A program made the position numbers and the translations under genes. A DNA stretch of 32,183 nucleotides from an uncultured bacterium (GTDB lineage Bacteria; Verrucomicrobiota; Kiritimatiellia; RFP12; UBA1067): positions 1 to 32,183 of the forward strand of contig CACYQU010000024.1 in NCBI GenBank assembly GCA_902776615.1, given 5' to 3'. Positions 1 through 7,736 of this stretch are shown here, one piece after another (position 1 is the first letter of the stretch; each line of letters begins with the position of its first letter). The notes under the pieces are model-generated. The model was not told the origin of the DNA. It made no database searches and worked only from the letters and a program-made list of their open reading frames with translations.

Positions 1-210
1 CCATCCAAGCGCATCATGCGGCGAGCACTTGAACCGCAATCTACGCGTTGTGAAATCAACCCACATCTCAATCATCAACTCGCCTTCCACCCGCCGCTCA
101 TGATAGTAAAGCGAGCCCACCGCATCACCATTATTCAGCATTGCAACCTTCGGGCAACAACACCCTCCAGACAACAACGCAACCGCTAGTGCTATTTCCA
201 GAAGTCTCAT
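1..210 (-). CDS. Putative lipoprotein, truncated by the window edge
   Basis: The first 70 codons are present and the 3' end lies outside the window. The product starts MRLLEIALAVALLSGGC, a short lipoprotein signal peptide with a lipobox (LSGGC) and the acylated Cys at residue 17, so it is probably anchored in the outer or inner membrane. The rest (a YYHERRVEGELMIEMWVDF stretch) matches no family I recognise. The start codon overlaps the stop codon of the upstream small gene in an ATGA arrangement, which implies translational coupling. The coding call rests on the lipobox and this overlap. Function unknown. Confidence 0.65.
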   Translation of the reverse strand, partial: MRLLEIALAVALLSGGCCCPKVAMLNNGDAVGSLYYHERRVEGELMIEMWVDFTTRRLRFKCSPHDALGW

Positions 211-383
211 AATATCATGTCGTAGTTTTGTAGTATGCCCTTGTCCTTCGCAACCTTCAATAGCCCAGCATTGTCCAATTCATGCGGACTAAGAAGATCT
301 GCCCGAATGTAAGTCGCCGAATGACATTCATCTTCACATACGACATCACACTCTCGACGCAGCAACCCGTCTTCTATACGCAT
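207..383 (-). CDS. Small cysteine-containing protein of unknown function (58 aa)
   Basis: The ATG at 383 is preceded by AAAGGAG with a 6-nt spacer, so I prefer it over a start 37 codons further upstream that has no ribosome-binding site. The 58-residue product begins MRIEDGLLRRECDVVCEDEC and has three Cys in the first 20 residues (a CxxxCxxxC spacing), a possible metal or disulfide site. The remainder is charged and soluble, with no signal peptide. Its TGA overlaps the ATG of the downstream lipoprotein gene, so the two are probably co-translated. I do not recognise the family. Confidence 0.55.
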   Translation of the reverse strand: MRIEDGLLRRECDVVCEDECHSATYIRADLLSPHELDNAGLLKVAKDKGILQNYDMIL

Positions 384-408
384 ACGCTTCTCCTTTCTTG
401 GATTGAAG

Positions 409-510
409 TTAAAAGCCGAACTGCCTACAGCATGGCTGTGCGCATGGCGGGACGCTAAATTTTGAATGCAGAGCGTTGACAGACACGATTTCACATTTAC
501 TGATCTTCAT
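409..510 (-). CDS. Possible 33-aa cysteine-rich peptide
   Basis: An ATG at 510 with a loosely placed AAGGGA upstream opens a 33-codon frame (MKISKCEIVSVNALHSKF followed by a Cys-rich tail containing PCAQPCC) that ends 25 nt before the next small gene. Support is only the position in a run of tiny same-strand genes and the weak ribosome-binding site. It may be untranslated leader. Confidence 0.25.
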   Translation of the reverse strand: MKISKCEIVSVNALHSKFSVPPCAQPCCRQFGF

Positions 511-604
511 GTTTATTGTTTCCCTTGAATATATTACAGGTTAGTTCCCGTGCCCAACCGGTTTTTCATGCCCGCACATCCACGCCTTCGGCAGTTCGTA
601 AATT

Positions 605-1135
605 CTACATCGCCACCTCAAGCGTGTGGGTGGCGTTGAAAGCGTCCACCTCATCTTGAAGGCTGTCTAGGCGCTCCTCAAGCGATTCGACCATCTCCCT
701 GCGCTTGGCTTCATCAATATAGGCATCGTATGGCGTGTTTACGGGACGTCGGATCCTACTACCATCAGCCATATCTTCCCATTCGTCAAAAGAAGATATC
801 TCCTTGCATTCAAGCCTTTCGTAGAACTCTTTTTCTGCACGAACGACAAGCATCTCGGTAAGCTGCGCGGAGATATCGGCATTTGCGGCGGCAATAGCCT
901 TCTTTAGCTCCAGATATCGATTCTGAAGCCGCTGAACATCCTCGAACGCAGTCTTTGCGTCCACAGGGCGCTTCGTTCCAGCCGGCACGCTGTTGACACG
1001 CGCAAACAGCTCGCGTGCGCGTTTTAGCTTGCGTGCCACCCGCTCTTTCTCCTTCAGTGCGCGAGCGATTGTCACCGTTCGCATTTCATTATGGTCTTCT
1101 TTATCGCCTTGCGGCTTTCTTGCCTTTGCACTCAT
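605..1135 (-). CDS. Coiled-coil protein, possibly DIP1984/septicolysin-like
   Basis: A 176-residue, highly charged, mostly helical protein with no signal peptide or membrane segment. The start at 1135 is set by a perfect AGGAGGT seven bases upstream; an in-frame extension to 1210 lacks a ribosome-binding site. The helical part has the layout I associate with DIP1984-type proteins: an N-terminal segment (AL-EK-R...R-L-R...N), a central ELKKAIAAAN, then LTEMLVVRAEKEFYERLE, and a C-terminal EERLDSLQDEVDAFN. The family assignment is tentative and its biochemical role is unknown. It follows two tiny membrane-peptide genes and precedes the small Cys-containing genes. Confidence 0.7.
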   Translation of the reverse strand: MSAKARKPQGDKEDHNEMRTVTIARALKEKERVARKLKRARELFARVNSVPAGTKRPVDAKTAFEDVQRLQNRYLELKKAIAAANADISAQLTEMLVVRAEKEFYERLECKEISSFDEWEDMADGSRIRRPVNTPYDAYIDEAKRREMVESLEERLDSLQDEVDAFNATHTLEVAM

Positions 1136-1247
1136 TGTTTTACCTCCTGAATTCACAAGCTCCGCTTTCAACAGCGCACGGCGTGGATAAGACATGTTCG
1201 GCGGCCGCACACCATGCCAAGCCCTTCGCCGGCACCAACCCCTAAAG

Positions 1248-1325
1248 TCATTTTCGTCTTACCACCGATACGATTACCCCTATCAAGCCAATAATCATGA
1301 ATGCAACAATGTACTGTAGCAACAT
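1248..1325 (-). CDS. Small single-span membrane peptide (25 aa)
   Basis: ATG at 1325 is preceded by AAAGGGGG with a short spacer. The product, MLLQYIVAFMIIGLIGVIV then SVVRRK, is one hydrophobic helix with a positively charged C-terminus, the topology of small inner-membrane peptides. It lies 17 bp after a second peptide gene of the same design. Possible roles include a type I toxin-like or holin-like peptide or a membrane-protein partner; the sequence does not decide. Confidence rests on the clear ribosome-binding site and the paired arrangement. Confidence 0.5.
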   Translation of the reverse strand: MLLQYIVAFMIIGLIGVIVSVVRRK

Positions 1326-1342
1326 CTAATGCCCCCTTTCTG

Positions 1343-1426
1343 TTATTTTTTGCGGATCGACTGTATGCCAAGATACATAAAATATCCAAGCACCATTGCA
1401 CCTACTGTTGTCCAGAACTCTCGCAT
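1343..1426 (-). CDS. Small single-span membrane peptide (27 aa)
   Basis: ATG at 1426 has an AAAGGAAG ribosome-binding site upstream. The product, MREFWTTVGAMVLGYFMYLG then IQSIRKK, is a short N-terminal segment, one hydrophobic span and a basic C-terminus. It sits directly upstream of a similar 25-residue peptide gene and downstream of the hairpin-rich gap after the nuclease gene. The two peptides are not obviously homologous in sequence but share length, charge pattern and strong ribosome-binding sites. Function unknown. Confidence 0.5.
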   Translation of the reverse strand: MREFWTTVGAMVLGYFMYLGIQSIRKK

Positions 1427-1473
1427 GTGAACTTCCTTTCTGCATCACCTTCCTTGGCGAATGCGAGGATATT

Positions 1474-1502
1474 ATCGCATATCTTTGTCGGCAATATGCG
1501 AT
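1474..1502. repeat. Inverted repeat, 9-bp arms
   Basis: ATCGCATAT (1474-1482) and ATATGCGAT (1494-1502) form a perfect 9-bp dyad with an 11-nt loop in the 116-bp gap between the nuclease gene and the small peptide genes. There is no T-run after it on the minus strand, so an operator or mRNA stem is as likely as a terminator. Confidence 0.5.
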
Positions 1503-1504
1503 TT

Positions 1505-1523
1505 TGGATATCTGCGGATATCC
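1505..1523. repeat. Quasi-palindrome shared with 7760-7777
   Basis: GGATATC-TGCG-GATATCC (1506-1523) is a perfect 7-bp dyad. The 18-mer TGGATATCTGCGGATATC (1505-1522) recurs on the opposite strand at 7760-7777. It lies 20 bp downstream of the stop of the last gene of the defence-like operon. Confidence 0.6.
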
Positions 1524-1542
1524 ATGCTATACGACTATCTAA

Positions 1543-2094
1543 TTACTGCCAGATGAGGAAAGGAACATTATGCTTAACATCAACCGATGCATGCCGAGTT
1601 TCAATAATCTCGCCACGTTTATACCAGCGGCATTCAACGCGCCGCTTCAGCATCAACACGCTAACCCCGAATGAGTAATTGCGGACATATCTTCCCGCCT
1701 CACTACTACACATTTGTATTAGGAATGATAGTTTATAATAATCATGCTTTAACCATTTGCCGCCCTTGCGCTTAAGTTCAACACACAAGAGATTTCTTTT
1801 ATAACTATCCCGCTTGTGAACTATAAAATCTGGCCGGATATACATCGTCTTGCCATTAGCATCGACAATAACTTTCGCCGCATACGCGCAATCTGTTTTC
1901 TTCATTAAATTATACTCAGCATCCATATCATATTCCTTGAAACACTCTCCGTATTTCGTCTTCATTATACTATGGAATTCTGATGATATAGACCACTCCC
2001 CAACACCATGCTCAAAGAAAAACCAATTGCCACTATACAACTCCGATATTGCATCTTCAATCATCGTCTTAAGTACATCAAAATCATAGCTCAT
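1543..2094 (-). CDS. PD-(D/E)XK nuclease-like protein
   Basis: A 183-residue protein with a recognisable PD-(D/E)XK core: IRPDF (Asp89) followed after a short loop by CVELKRK (Glu106-x-Lys108). These would bind the metal and cleave DNA or RNA in this superfamily. An earlier SEFHS motif (Glu39) could supply the helix Glu. There is no separate DNA-binding domain, so targeting probably comes from a partner. It is the last gene of the six-gene operon, 24 bp after the DUF1848 gene, with a G-rich ribosome-binding site about nine bases before the ATG. Nuclease activity is inferred from the motif alone. Confidence 0.75.
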   Translation of the reverse strand: MSYDFDVLKTMIEDAISELYSGNWFFFEHGVGEWSISSEFHSIMKTKYGECFKEYDMDAEYNLMKKTDCAYAAKVIVDANGKTMYIRPDFIVHKRDSYKRNLLCVELKRKGGKWLKHDYYKLSFLIQMCSSEAGRYVRNYSFGVSVLMLKRRVECRWYKRGEIIETRHASVDVKHNVPFLIWQ

Positions 2095-2118
2095 ACACTC
2101 ATGCCCCCCACATGGAAA

Positions 2119-3117
2119 TCATTGTTCAATCAAGCTATCAGAAAACAAATTCTGCAAGTGTTTCGAGTAATTGCGTTGAACTACCGAGTCACTACTGTTG
2201 GCATAACAATACTTACAGAGATGTGGGCATGTATTATACATTCCTATATCTTTACTGACTATGCATCCACAAGCCCTGCGCTGCCCTTTGTCTTTCTTTG
2301 ATTTCTTAATAGTCCAGCCATCAATCATATCATATTCTGCGCCGATGAAGTCCATTAGCTTCGCATCATCATGAAACAAGCGAGCCATTAAATCATCGTC
2401 CACACACTTGTTATGTTTTATACCATATTCGGAAAGATCAATGTCTTCGGCACAAGTCGCCATCTCCAAGCCAAGAGAAAGACTGACATCACGTAACCCT
2501 TTAGCAAATTCAATCTTCTCCTCAGAAGAGAACTCACGGCAATTAGTACCTGCAAGATTCTTGCTCACTTTACGATACGCCTGAATGTCCGCAAAGCTAA
2601 AGACAAGTTTCTCCGTAGCACCATGAAGTTCATGACCAATTGTTGCAATCTTCTCAAGCAACACATCAACCGTCAAAGAACCTGACAGCAACAATGGATC
2701 AAATCGCCAAACGACGCGCTCCTTCCCGATTCGCCTTGCGAGTCGCCTAAAAGTGTCTATCCGCTCTGCAACCGGCGGCACATTCGGCTCCAACCCTTCT
2801 GCTACGTAGTCATTCAGCGTGAACTGAAAATAATACTGCCTGAAACCCAACGACTCCACCTCGTCCAGCCGTTCAAGCATCGGTTTCGGATTCTTCGACC
2901 AGAATACAATCATCCGCGTGTCGGCAAAAGACACGCGATATCGCTCTTGATTAAACGGATTCACCCAGACAGAATATCCAGCCTTCAATCGTTCCAGAAA
3001 CCAATCAGCATAAAAAGCCGGAATGTCCGTCGAACGACTAGCGGAAATGATGACCGGCGCCATCGCCTCGATCACTTCGCCAGAATCAATGCAAAGACTT
3101 GCGCGCTCTTTAGACAT
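2119..3117 (-). CDS. DUF1848 family protein with C-terminal CX3CX2C cluster motif
   Basis: The N-terminal part (PVIISASRSTDIPAFYADWF) and the middle (VFWSKNP, FQFTLNDY, VVWRFDPLLL) match the TIM-barrel-like DUF1848 family. The C-terminus carries ACGC and then CPHLCKYCYAN, a CX3CX2C spacing (about residues 297-304) like that binding the 4Fe-4S cluster in radical-SAM enzymes, but at the wrong end of the chain. The family's activity is not known to me. The gene overlaps the end of the 715-residue gene by 8 bp from the ATG at 3117; a GTG at 3123 and an ATG at residue 19 (just before PVIISASR) are alternatives. Its place inside a nuclease/helicase operon suggests a role in the same system. Confidence 0.85.
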   Translation of the reverse strand: MSKERASLCIDSGEVIEAMAPVIISASRSTDIPAFYADWFLERLKAGYSVWVNPFNQERYRVSFADTRMIVFWSKNPKPMLERLDEVESLGFRQYYFQFTLNDYVAEGLEPNVPPVAERIDTFRRLARRIGKERVVWRFDPLLLSGSLTVDVLLEKIATIGHELHGATEKLVFSFADIQAYRKVSKNLAGTNCREFSSEEKIEFAKGLRDVSLSLGLEMATCAEDIDLSEYGIKHNKCVDDDLMARLFHDDAKLMDFIGAEYDMIDGWTIKKSKKDKGQRRACGCIVSKDIGMYNTCPHLCKYCYANSSDSVVQRNYSKHLQNLFSDSLIEQ

Positions 3118-5257
3118 ATGCACCCCGTAGATATCGGATTATTCTTTCAATTGGAACCTTCTTAAAGACATCAACCAGCCATTGTTTGGTCTGATTGGTC
3201 TGTTTCAATTTACTTTTAAGGTGTTCGTTGTAACGATCAATCGTAGCAGCATTTGACTTGTCTTTCTGGCAATAATAACCTGGTATTACTCCTCTTACAT
3301 TGTCTGCATATTGGTCTTGGTGATTCTCTACAAACCAATAAGCGTCCTTCTCAAATATCGATCTCGCTTTGGCATCGTCTATCATTCCTGCACATACAGC
3401 TACCCATGTAGCCGCATCGTCAAGCATCAACTTGGTTTTCGTATCTTCCATGGGTATGCCCAACAGCTCTTGCGTCGTATCACCTTTTTTCGCCTTTTTT
3501 CTACCTTTAGACTTTGTCCCTTTTGAGAAATCAGGTGCAAATTCTTTCTGCATAATCTTCCATGGCTGTTTTTTTTCGTCCCAGCCATCCTTGCGCCCGG
3601 CGAGTAATTGAATAAACACCCTTGGGTCTGGATTCGCCGTAAGCTGCTCGAAGACGTTCAGCAAGATCGAACGCAACGATTGCTTCTCCGCCTTGCTCTT
3701 CTTGCATTTAAACCCAGGCCCGTCAAAGAATCGGAGAACCCGTGTCTTGAGAGTCTCAACGTCAGGCTGCGCCACCGAAGGTTTATCAAGCTGCGACCAA
3801 TCGATCTGCCGACCATGAAGCTGCCCGTAGAACTCCTGGTACATTGCACGTAAATGCTTGTTCCGACCGCACAAAACAATGTCAGTGAAATCCTTCGTCA
3901 GATTTGCGAATCCGTTGAGCTCCCCATATATAGCAAAGGCCAAACGATAATCTGTCAAACCCTTGCCCTGCATGAATCTGAGCAATCCTTCCCAATCATC
4001 ACCTTTGGCCAAGACAGCCGTAATTGACGGGAGCAAGCCGTTCCTCCATTCTTCCGTAAATTCATTCTTGCCAATGATGTGCTTGCGCATCGCATTTAGA
4101 TAACGTCGCACAAAATTACCGTCAACCCATTCAGACCCAAGAACCTCTTTAGCCTTAAAAGTCAATGCATCAGCAAGCCCCTCCTTGCAGGAACTCACCT
4201 TACCGTTGAATTCAGGTTTTACAAGGACCTCGTTCGCCCAAGACATAAACAGCTTCTGCATCTGTTTGTCTGGAAGGTATTCATTAGAGATCTTATCAAG
4301 TTTTCCATCGATAACAAGAATCTCGTCCTTCTCCGGTGAAGGGTATACTCGATTCCCATTCATCTCGTTTTGAACACGTTGAACCTTATCCTTCACCCAA
4401 CGTACGCCATAACAATCACCCGCAACTTCGCTCTTCAGCGAAGTGACGAACGCCTCAACATCATTAGGAGAAATATCCTTCCCGAACTTTCGTAGAATAG
4501 CAAACAACTGATCAACCCGCGAAGTATCACGTTCAAATTCCAACAATGCATTATACAAGGGATCAAAGCGGTTAAGCTCGGCAAAAGCCAACTTCAGTTG
4601 TTCTCGTTGTGCATCAGTCGGCATGTGACTGGCACTCGATACTATAGCGACAAAAATGTTCTGAATCTGGAGATAAGTACTCAGTTCCCTGACTTGTTCT
4701 GGTGTAGCCGCAACACTCGCACCCACATAATAGCCATAAAGAAGCCCCTTCATCCGATTGATCGACCTGTCTTTTTCAACTTCGGCCTCGTTTACCTTGT
4801 CGGGTCCATGAATGGCAATAGGCGCATATCGTTTTTCAAACGTCTCCACAGAAATTCGCCGCCCATATACCGAAACAAATTTTGTCTCTAAACTACTTTC
4901 CGTCAAAGACAACGCCACCTTTTTGTCCTGTTCAGTAAAAAATATGAAACGCGTAATCGCTGGGTTGAAATACAGCGTGTGGTCACTCACGTATATTCCG
5001 TCACCAACCCTTTTGAATTCCTCATCCGTGGAATACTCAATCAACAGAGGATGATCCTCTAGGTCCGATTGCGCCCGAACGAACAAGCCAGGATGGTCGT
5101 AAAGCGTCACCACAAAATCACATGAATTTTCGGGAATCGACGTCCAGCGTCCATAGCCGAACTTGCGACACTCATAGAACGCCTTCGGCGACACACTCTC
5201 AGTCGAGAGTATGTTGTTGAAATTCAACGACGATGTTGGAATGTAAAACTTTTTCAT
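3110..5257 (-). CDS. Large protein of unknown function in the CARF operon (715 aa)
   Basis: I do not recognise this protein. It starts MKKFYIPTSSLNFNNILSTE and has no signal peptide or membrane segment. The first ~150 residues look like an alpha/beta domain rich in aromatic residues (TLYDHPGLFVRAQ, LYFNPAITRFIFFTEQDKK). From about 160 to the end it appears helical, with a Lys-rich linker (SKGTKSKGRKKAKKG) near residue 575. No Walker, nuclease or methyltransferase motif is visible. The ATG lies 1 bp after the helicase stop, and the gene overlaps the DUF1848 gene, so all three are co-translated. By context it could be a sensor, scaffold or loader for the helicase. Confidence 0.8.
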   Translation of the reverse strand: MKKFYIPTSSLNFNNILSTESVSPKAFYECRKFGYGRWTSIPENSCDFVVTLYDHPGLFVRAQSDLEDHPLLIEYSTDEEFKRVGDGIYVSDHTLYFNPAITRFIFFTEQDKKVALSLTESSLETKFVSVYGRRISVETFEKRYAPIAIHGPDKVNEAEVEKDRSINRMKGLLYGYYVGASVAATPEQVRELSTYLQIQNIFVAIVSSASHMPTDAQREQLKLAFAELNRFDPLYNALLEFERDTSRVDQLFAILRKFGKDISPNDVEAFVTSLKSEVAGDCYGVRWVKDKVQRVQNEMNGNRVYPSPEKDEILVIDGKLDKISNEYLPDKQMQKLFMSWANEVLVKPEFNGKVSSCKEGLADALTFKAKEVLGSEWVDGNFVRRYLNAMRKHIIGKNEFTEEWRNGLLPSITAVLAKGDDWEGLLRFMQGKGLTDYRLAFAIYGELNGFANLTKDFTDIVLCGRNKHLRAMYQEFYGQLHGRQIDWSQLDKPSVAQPDVETLKTRVLRFFDGPGFKCKKSKAEKQSLRSILLNVFEQLTANPDPRVFIQLLAGRKDGWDEKKQPWKIMQKEFAPDFSKGTKSKGRKKAKKGDTTQELLGIPMEDTKTKLMLDDAATWVAVCAGMIDDAKARSIFEKDAYWFVENHQDQYADNVRGVIPGYYCQKDKSNAATIDRYNEHLKSKLKQTNQTKQWLVDVFKKVPIERIIRYLRGAYV

Positions 5258-5258
5258 C

Positions 5259-6320
5259 TTAGATATCCTCTACTTCGTCTTTCTCGGTTGACGCGTAAAG
5301 CTGTGCGTCCACAGCTTGCAGTCGTCTCGGCAACGAACCACTGTACATCACATAAAGATAACGATAAGTTCTGGTCATAGCCACATAAAGTGCCTTGCGG
5401 TCTGAAACGGTATCTGCAACTGAATACTTCTCCACAAGAGGGAGAAATACCGCCTCAAATTGAAGCCCCTTGGCACTATGATACGTCATGACCTTGGGAT
5501 TACTGGTTGTAAAATCCAGATCTTCATGCCCATTTCGGAAATTCATTCTGTCACTGTACTTTACTTCGTAGTTCCCGCCCAATTGGGTCAACTTATCATA
5601 GACACGTTTTACGTCCTCATTGCGCGGCAAAAGAATAGCAACATCTTCAAGTTCCCTGTCTTTAATGATGCGATGGATCGCTGAAATCTGTTCATCCTCG
5701 TCATTATACTTGATGAATCTAGGAATTGCCGTCTCTGAACTCTTGTATACACCCTCGTCATATGGATCTAGGTCAACACCAACAAACTGGACAACACGTG
5801 CTACGGGCTTTGGTAGCCGGTGGTTTCTATACAAAGGAAAGACTTTTGCATTTCTGGCCTCTGATATCTCGAACCTAATGTCATCAACAGGAAGAGTATT
5901 CTTTAGCCCATCATAAATAGACTGTGCTGTATCTCCAAAAAAGTAAAAACATCCCCTCGTGGCCTTAATAAAATCACAAATCTCTTCCTTAGTGAAATCT
6001 TGGATCTCATCTACAATAACATAAGTGGACGCTGGCTTATTACGTTTATTGACCCAATCATAGTGATATGTAAAAGTCTTTGCAAGGCCAAGAGCCTTTC
6101 GCCCAGCATTCATGTACCTGCTTAGCGCTTTCGTAAACACGATAATCTGATAATCGTTGCTACGTTGAGCTTGAATACGCTTGGCCATTATCAGCGCCAA
6201 TACGGACTTGCCACTACCAGCACACCCAGAAACGATGCACGACTTATCAAGTGTCGCATATAAGACATTCCGCTGATCATCATCAAGTTCCGTCTCACGG
6301 ATCATCCAATCTTTCTTCAT
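5259..6320 (-). CDS. UvrD/Rep-like superfamily 1 helicase, compact form
   Basis: A 353-residue SF1 helicase with the expected motifs: Q-motif region DDDQRNVL; Walker A GCAGSGKS (32-39); Walker B VDEIQDF (103-109); motif III FFGDTAQSIYDG (127-138); motif IV YRNHR; motif V TYHSAKGLQFE (279-289); motif VI YVAMTRTYRYLYV. It is about half the length of UvrD or Rep and lacks their 1B/2B insertions, so it is reduced to the motor core. It should use ATP to translocate on or unwind nucleic acid. The ATG overlaps the upstream HEPN-methyltransferase stop (ATGA), and the next gene follows after 1 bp. Stand-alone helicases of this kind are common in phage-defence operons, which is the inferred role. Confidence 0.9.
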   Translation of the reverse strand: MKKDWMIRETELDDDQRNVLYATLDKSCIVSGCAGSGKSVLALIMAKRIQAQRSNDYQIIVFTKALSRYMNAGRKALGLAKTFTYHYDWVNKRNKPASTYVIVDEIQDFTKEEICDFIKATRGCFYFFGDTAQSIYDGLKNTLPVDDIRFEISEARNAKVFPLYRNHRLPKPVARVVQFVGVDLDPYDEGVYKSSETAIPRFIKYNDEDEQISAIHRIIKDRELEDVAILLPRNEDVKRVYDKLTQLGGNYEVKYSDRMNFRNGHEDLDFTTSNPKVMTYHSAKGLQFEAVFLPLVEKYSVADTVSDRKALYVAMTRTYRYLYVMYSGSLPRRLQAVDAQLYASTEKDEVEDI

Positions 6321-7735
6321 TTGTTGTCTCCTTTTGTAAGTTCAATAAAGCGCCAAGCGATTTTGCTTTGATCACATGCAAAACGAGAATGCCTCACCAC
6401 AAAGGTCTCATTAAAGCCTTCATTTCTGGCAAGAACAACAGCGCCGCTCTCCTTGATTCCAACATCAAGCATCTTCGGCAACCATTCTTTCGATGTGCCA
6501 TTCTTGGTCGAGACATCCGTTATCAGCATTTTGCCATCCGGCACAAGAATGTCCGAAAACACCTGGATGATATTCGTGTACGGGTTGTTTTCCTCGAACT
6601 GTTGCTTTGTGACAAACTCGCAAACGGCTTTGCATGTCATAAAGAAGTCAAATGTGTCATCAACAACACTTCTCACAACACCAAGATCGTAAAAGTCATC
6701 AATCGTTACTGGCATCGTCTTAAGGTTGACCGTCAACTCGCCGATGGCCTTCCGGTGATCTATAATGCGCTCAAGAGCGCGAAGCGCATGATGATTACCA
6801 TCCAGCGCACGCACCTTCACAACCTCTACATACGGGAGATTCTGTTCAACCGCATCAAGGAAGCCCAATATTTCTCCTCCCGTTCCACAGCCAAAGTCAA
6901 ATACAGATAGATTCTTACGATCTTTGTACTCTTCGAAATTCGCCTTAAAGTAATCACTGTAAAGACAGAATGCCTCGACATAACTTCTCGGGAAATACGT
7001 TCCTAAGTACTTCTTTATCTCTGCCCGGCTCCAGTCAATCACCGTCATGTCACGACAGCAAGGACAATATATAGCTTTAAGCTCTCCATAAATCTTATCG
7101 TCAATCCACTTTGGCAACCGCATACTTCGCGGGGTTAATTTAGCAACACACATCCCCTCTTCCGTAGATGTTACGTTTTTAACTTGTGAAACCAAGATTT
7201 TCACATCCTCTTTCGCTGAAACATCCATTTGACTCACAGATGATTTTGTGCTGTCTATATCTATTACAGTCCTTTGCAGGCCTCCCCTAGCTTCAGCAAC
7301 AATCTTCGGTGGCGCACCCATCCCCTCAAGGAACAGAGCTATCGTCTCCAAATCATGATTGAACCTGCGTTCAGATAATGGCTTGGCATTTTTATGAAAA
7401 TATTTGTTTCTGATATCCTTGATGCTATGGGCATATCCAAACAGCTGCGGATCAACCTTGAATTCCCTAAGAAGAACTGGCTTATTCTGAAGAAACACAC
7501 TTAAAATCGTAGGCTGATCCAAATCATACAATGATTTAGCCCCATTATCCCGCACTGTCTTCTGCTGTGATTCATATAAAGAAGACACAACATACCGATC
7601 CCAATAATCTGGAGACAATGCCTTCAGATTATCGTCTAGCCATTTCGCCATGAATTTTGTGACAGCATCTAGAGCCATGTAGATTACTCCCATTTCTTGC
7701 GTTAGCTCTCGCTTTTTGGGGGTAGTATAACTCAT
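6317..7735 (-). CDS. HEPN domain (Swt1-like) fused to SAM-dependent methyltransferase
   Basis: A 472-residue two-domain protein. Residues ~15-145 look like a Swt1-type HEPN domain, with the RX4H motif RNKYFH at 109-114, the usual active site of HEPN RNases. A CPCC pair (about 224-227) may form a small metal site. The C-terminal half is a Rossmann methyltransferase: motif I VFDFGCGTGGE (278-288), a following acidic LDG, and DTFDFFMTCKAVCEF in the motif IV region. The ATG at 7735 lies 1 bp after the CARF stop (TAATATG) and has AAAGGA about nine bases upstream. HEPN domains often act as effectors downstream of CARF sensors, which fits this pairing. The methylation target (RNA, DNA or protein) cannot be read from sequence. 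The gene is more AT-rich than its right-hand neighbours. Confidence 0.85.
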   Translation of the reverse strand: MSYTTPKKRELTQEMGVIYMALDAVTKFMAKWLDDNLKALSPDYWDRYVVSSLYESQQKTVRDNGAKSLYDLDQPTILSVFLQNKPVLLREFKVDPQLFGYAHSIKDIRNKYFHKNAKPLSERRFNHDLETIALFLEGMGAPPKIVAEARGGLQRTVIDIDSTKSSVSQMDVSAKEDVKILVSQVKNVTSTEEGMCVAKLTPRSMRLPKWIDDKIYGELKAIYCPCCRDMTVIDWSRAEIKKYLGTYFPRSYVEAFCLYSDYFKANFEEYKDRKNLSVFDFGCGTGGEILGFLDAVEQNLPYVEVVKVRALDGNHHALRALERIIDHRKAIGELTVNLKTMPVTIDDFYDLGVVRSVVDDTFDFFMTCKAVCEFVTKQQFEENNPYTNIIQVFSDILVPDGKMLITDVSTKNGTSKEWLPKMLDVGIKESGAVVLARNEGFNETFVVRHSRFACDQSKIAWRFIELTKGDNK

Positions 7736-7736
7736 A

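Noticed and set aside
1474..1523. Rho-independent terminator after the nuclease gene
   Set aside because: Two dyads are present but neither is GC-rich with a following T-run on the minus strand.
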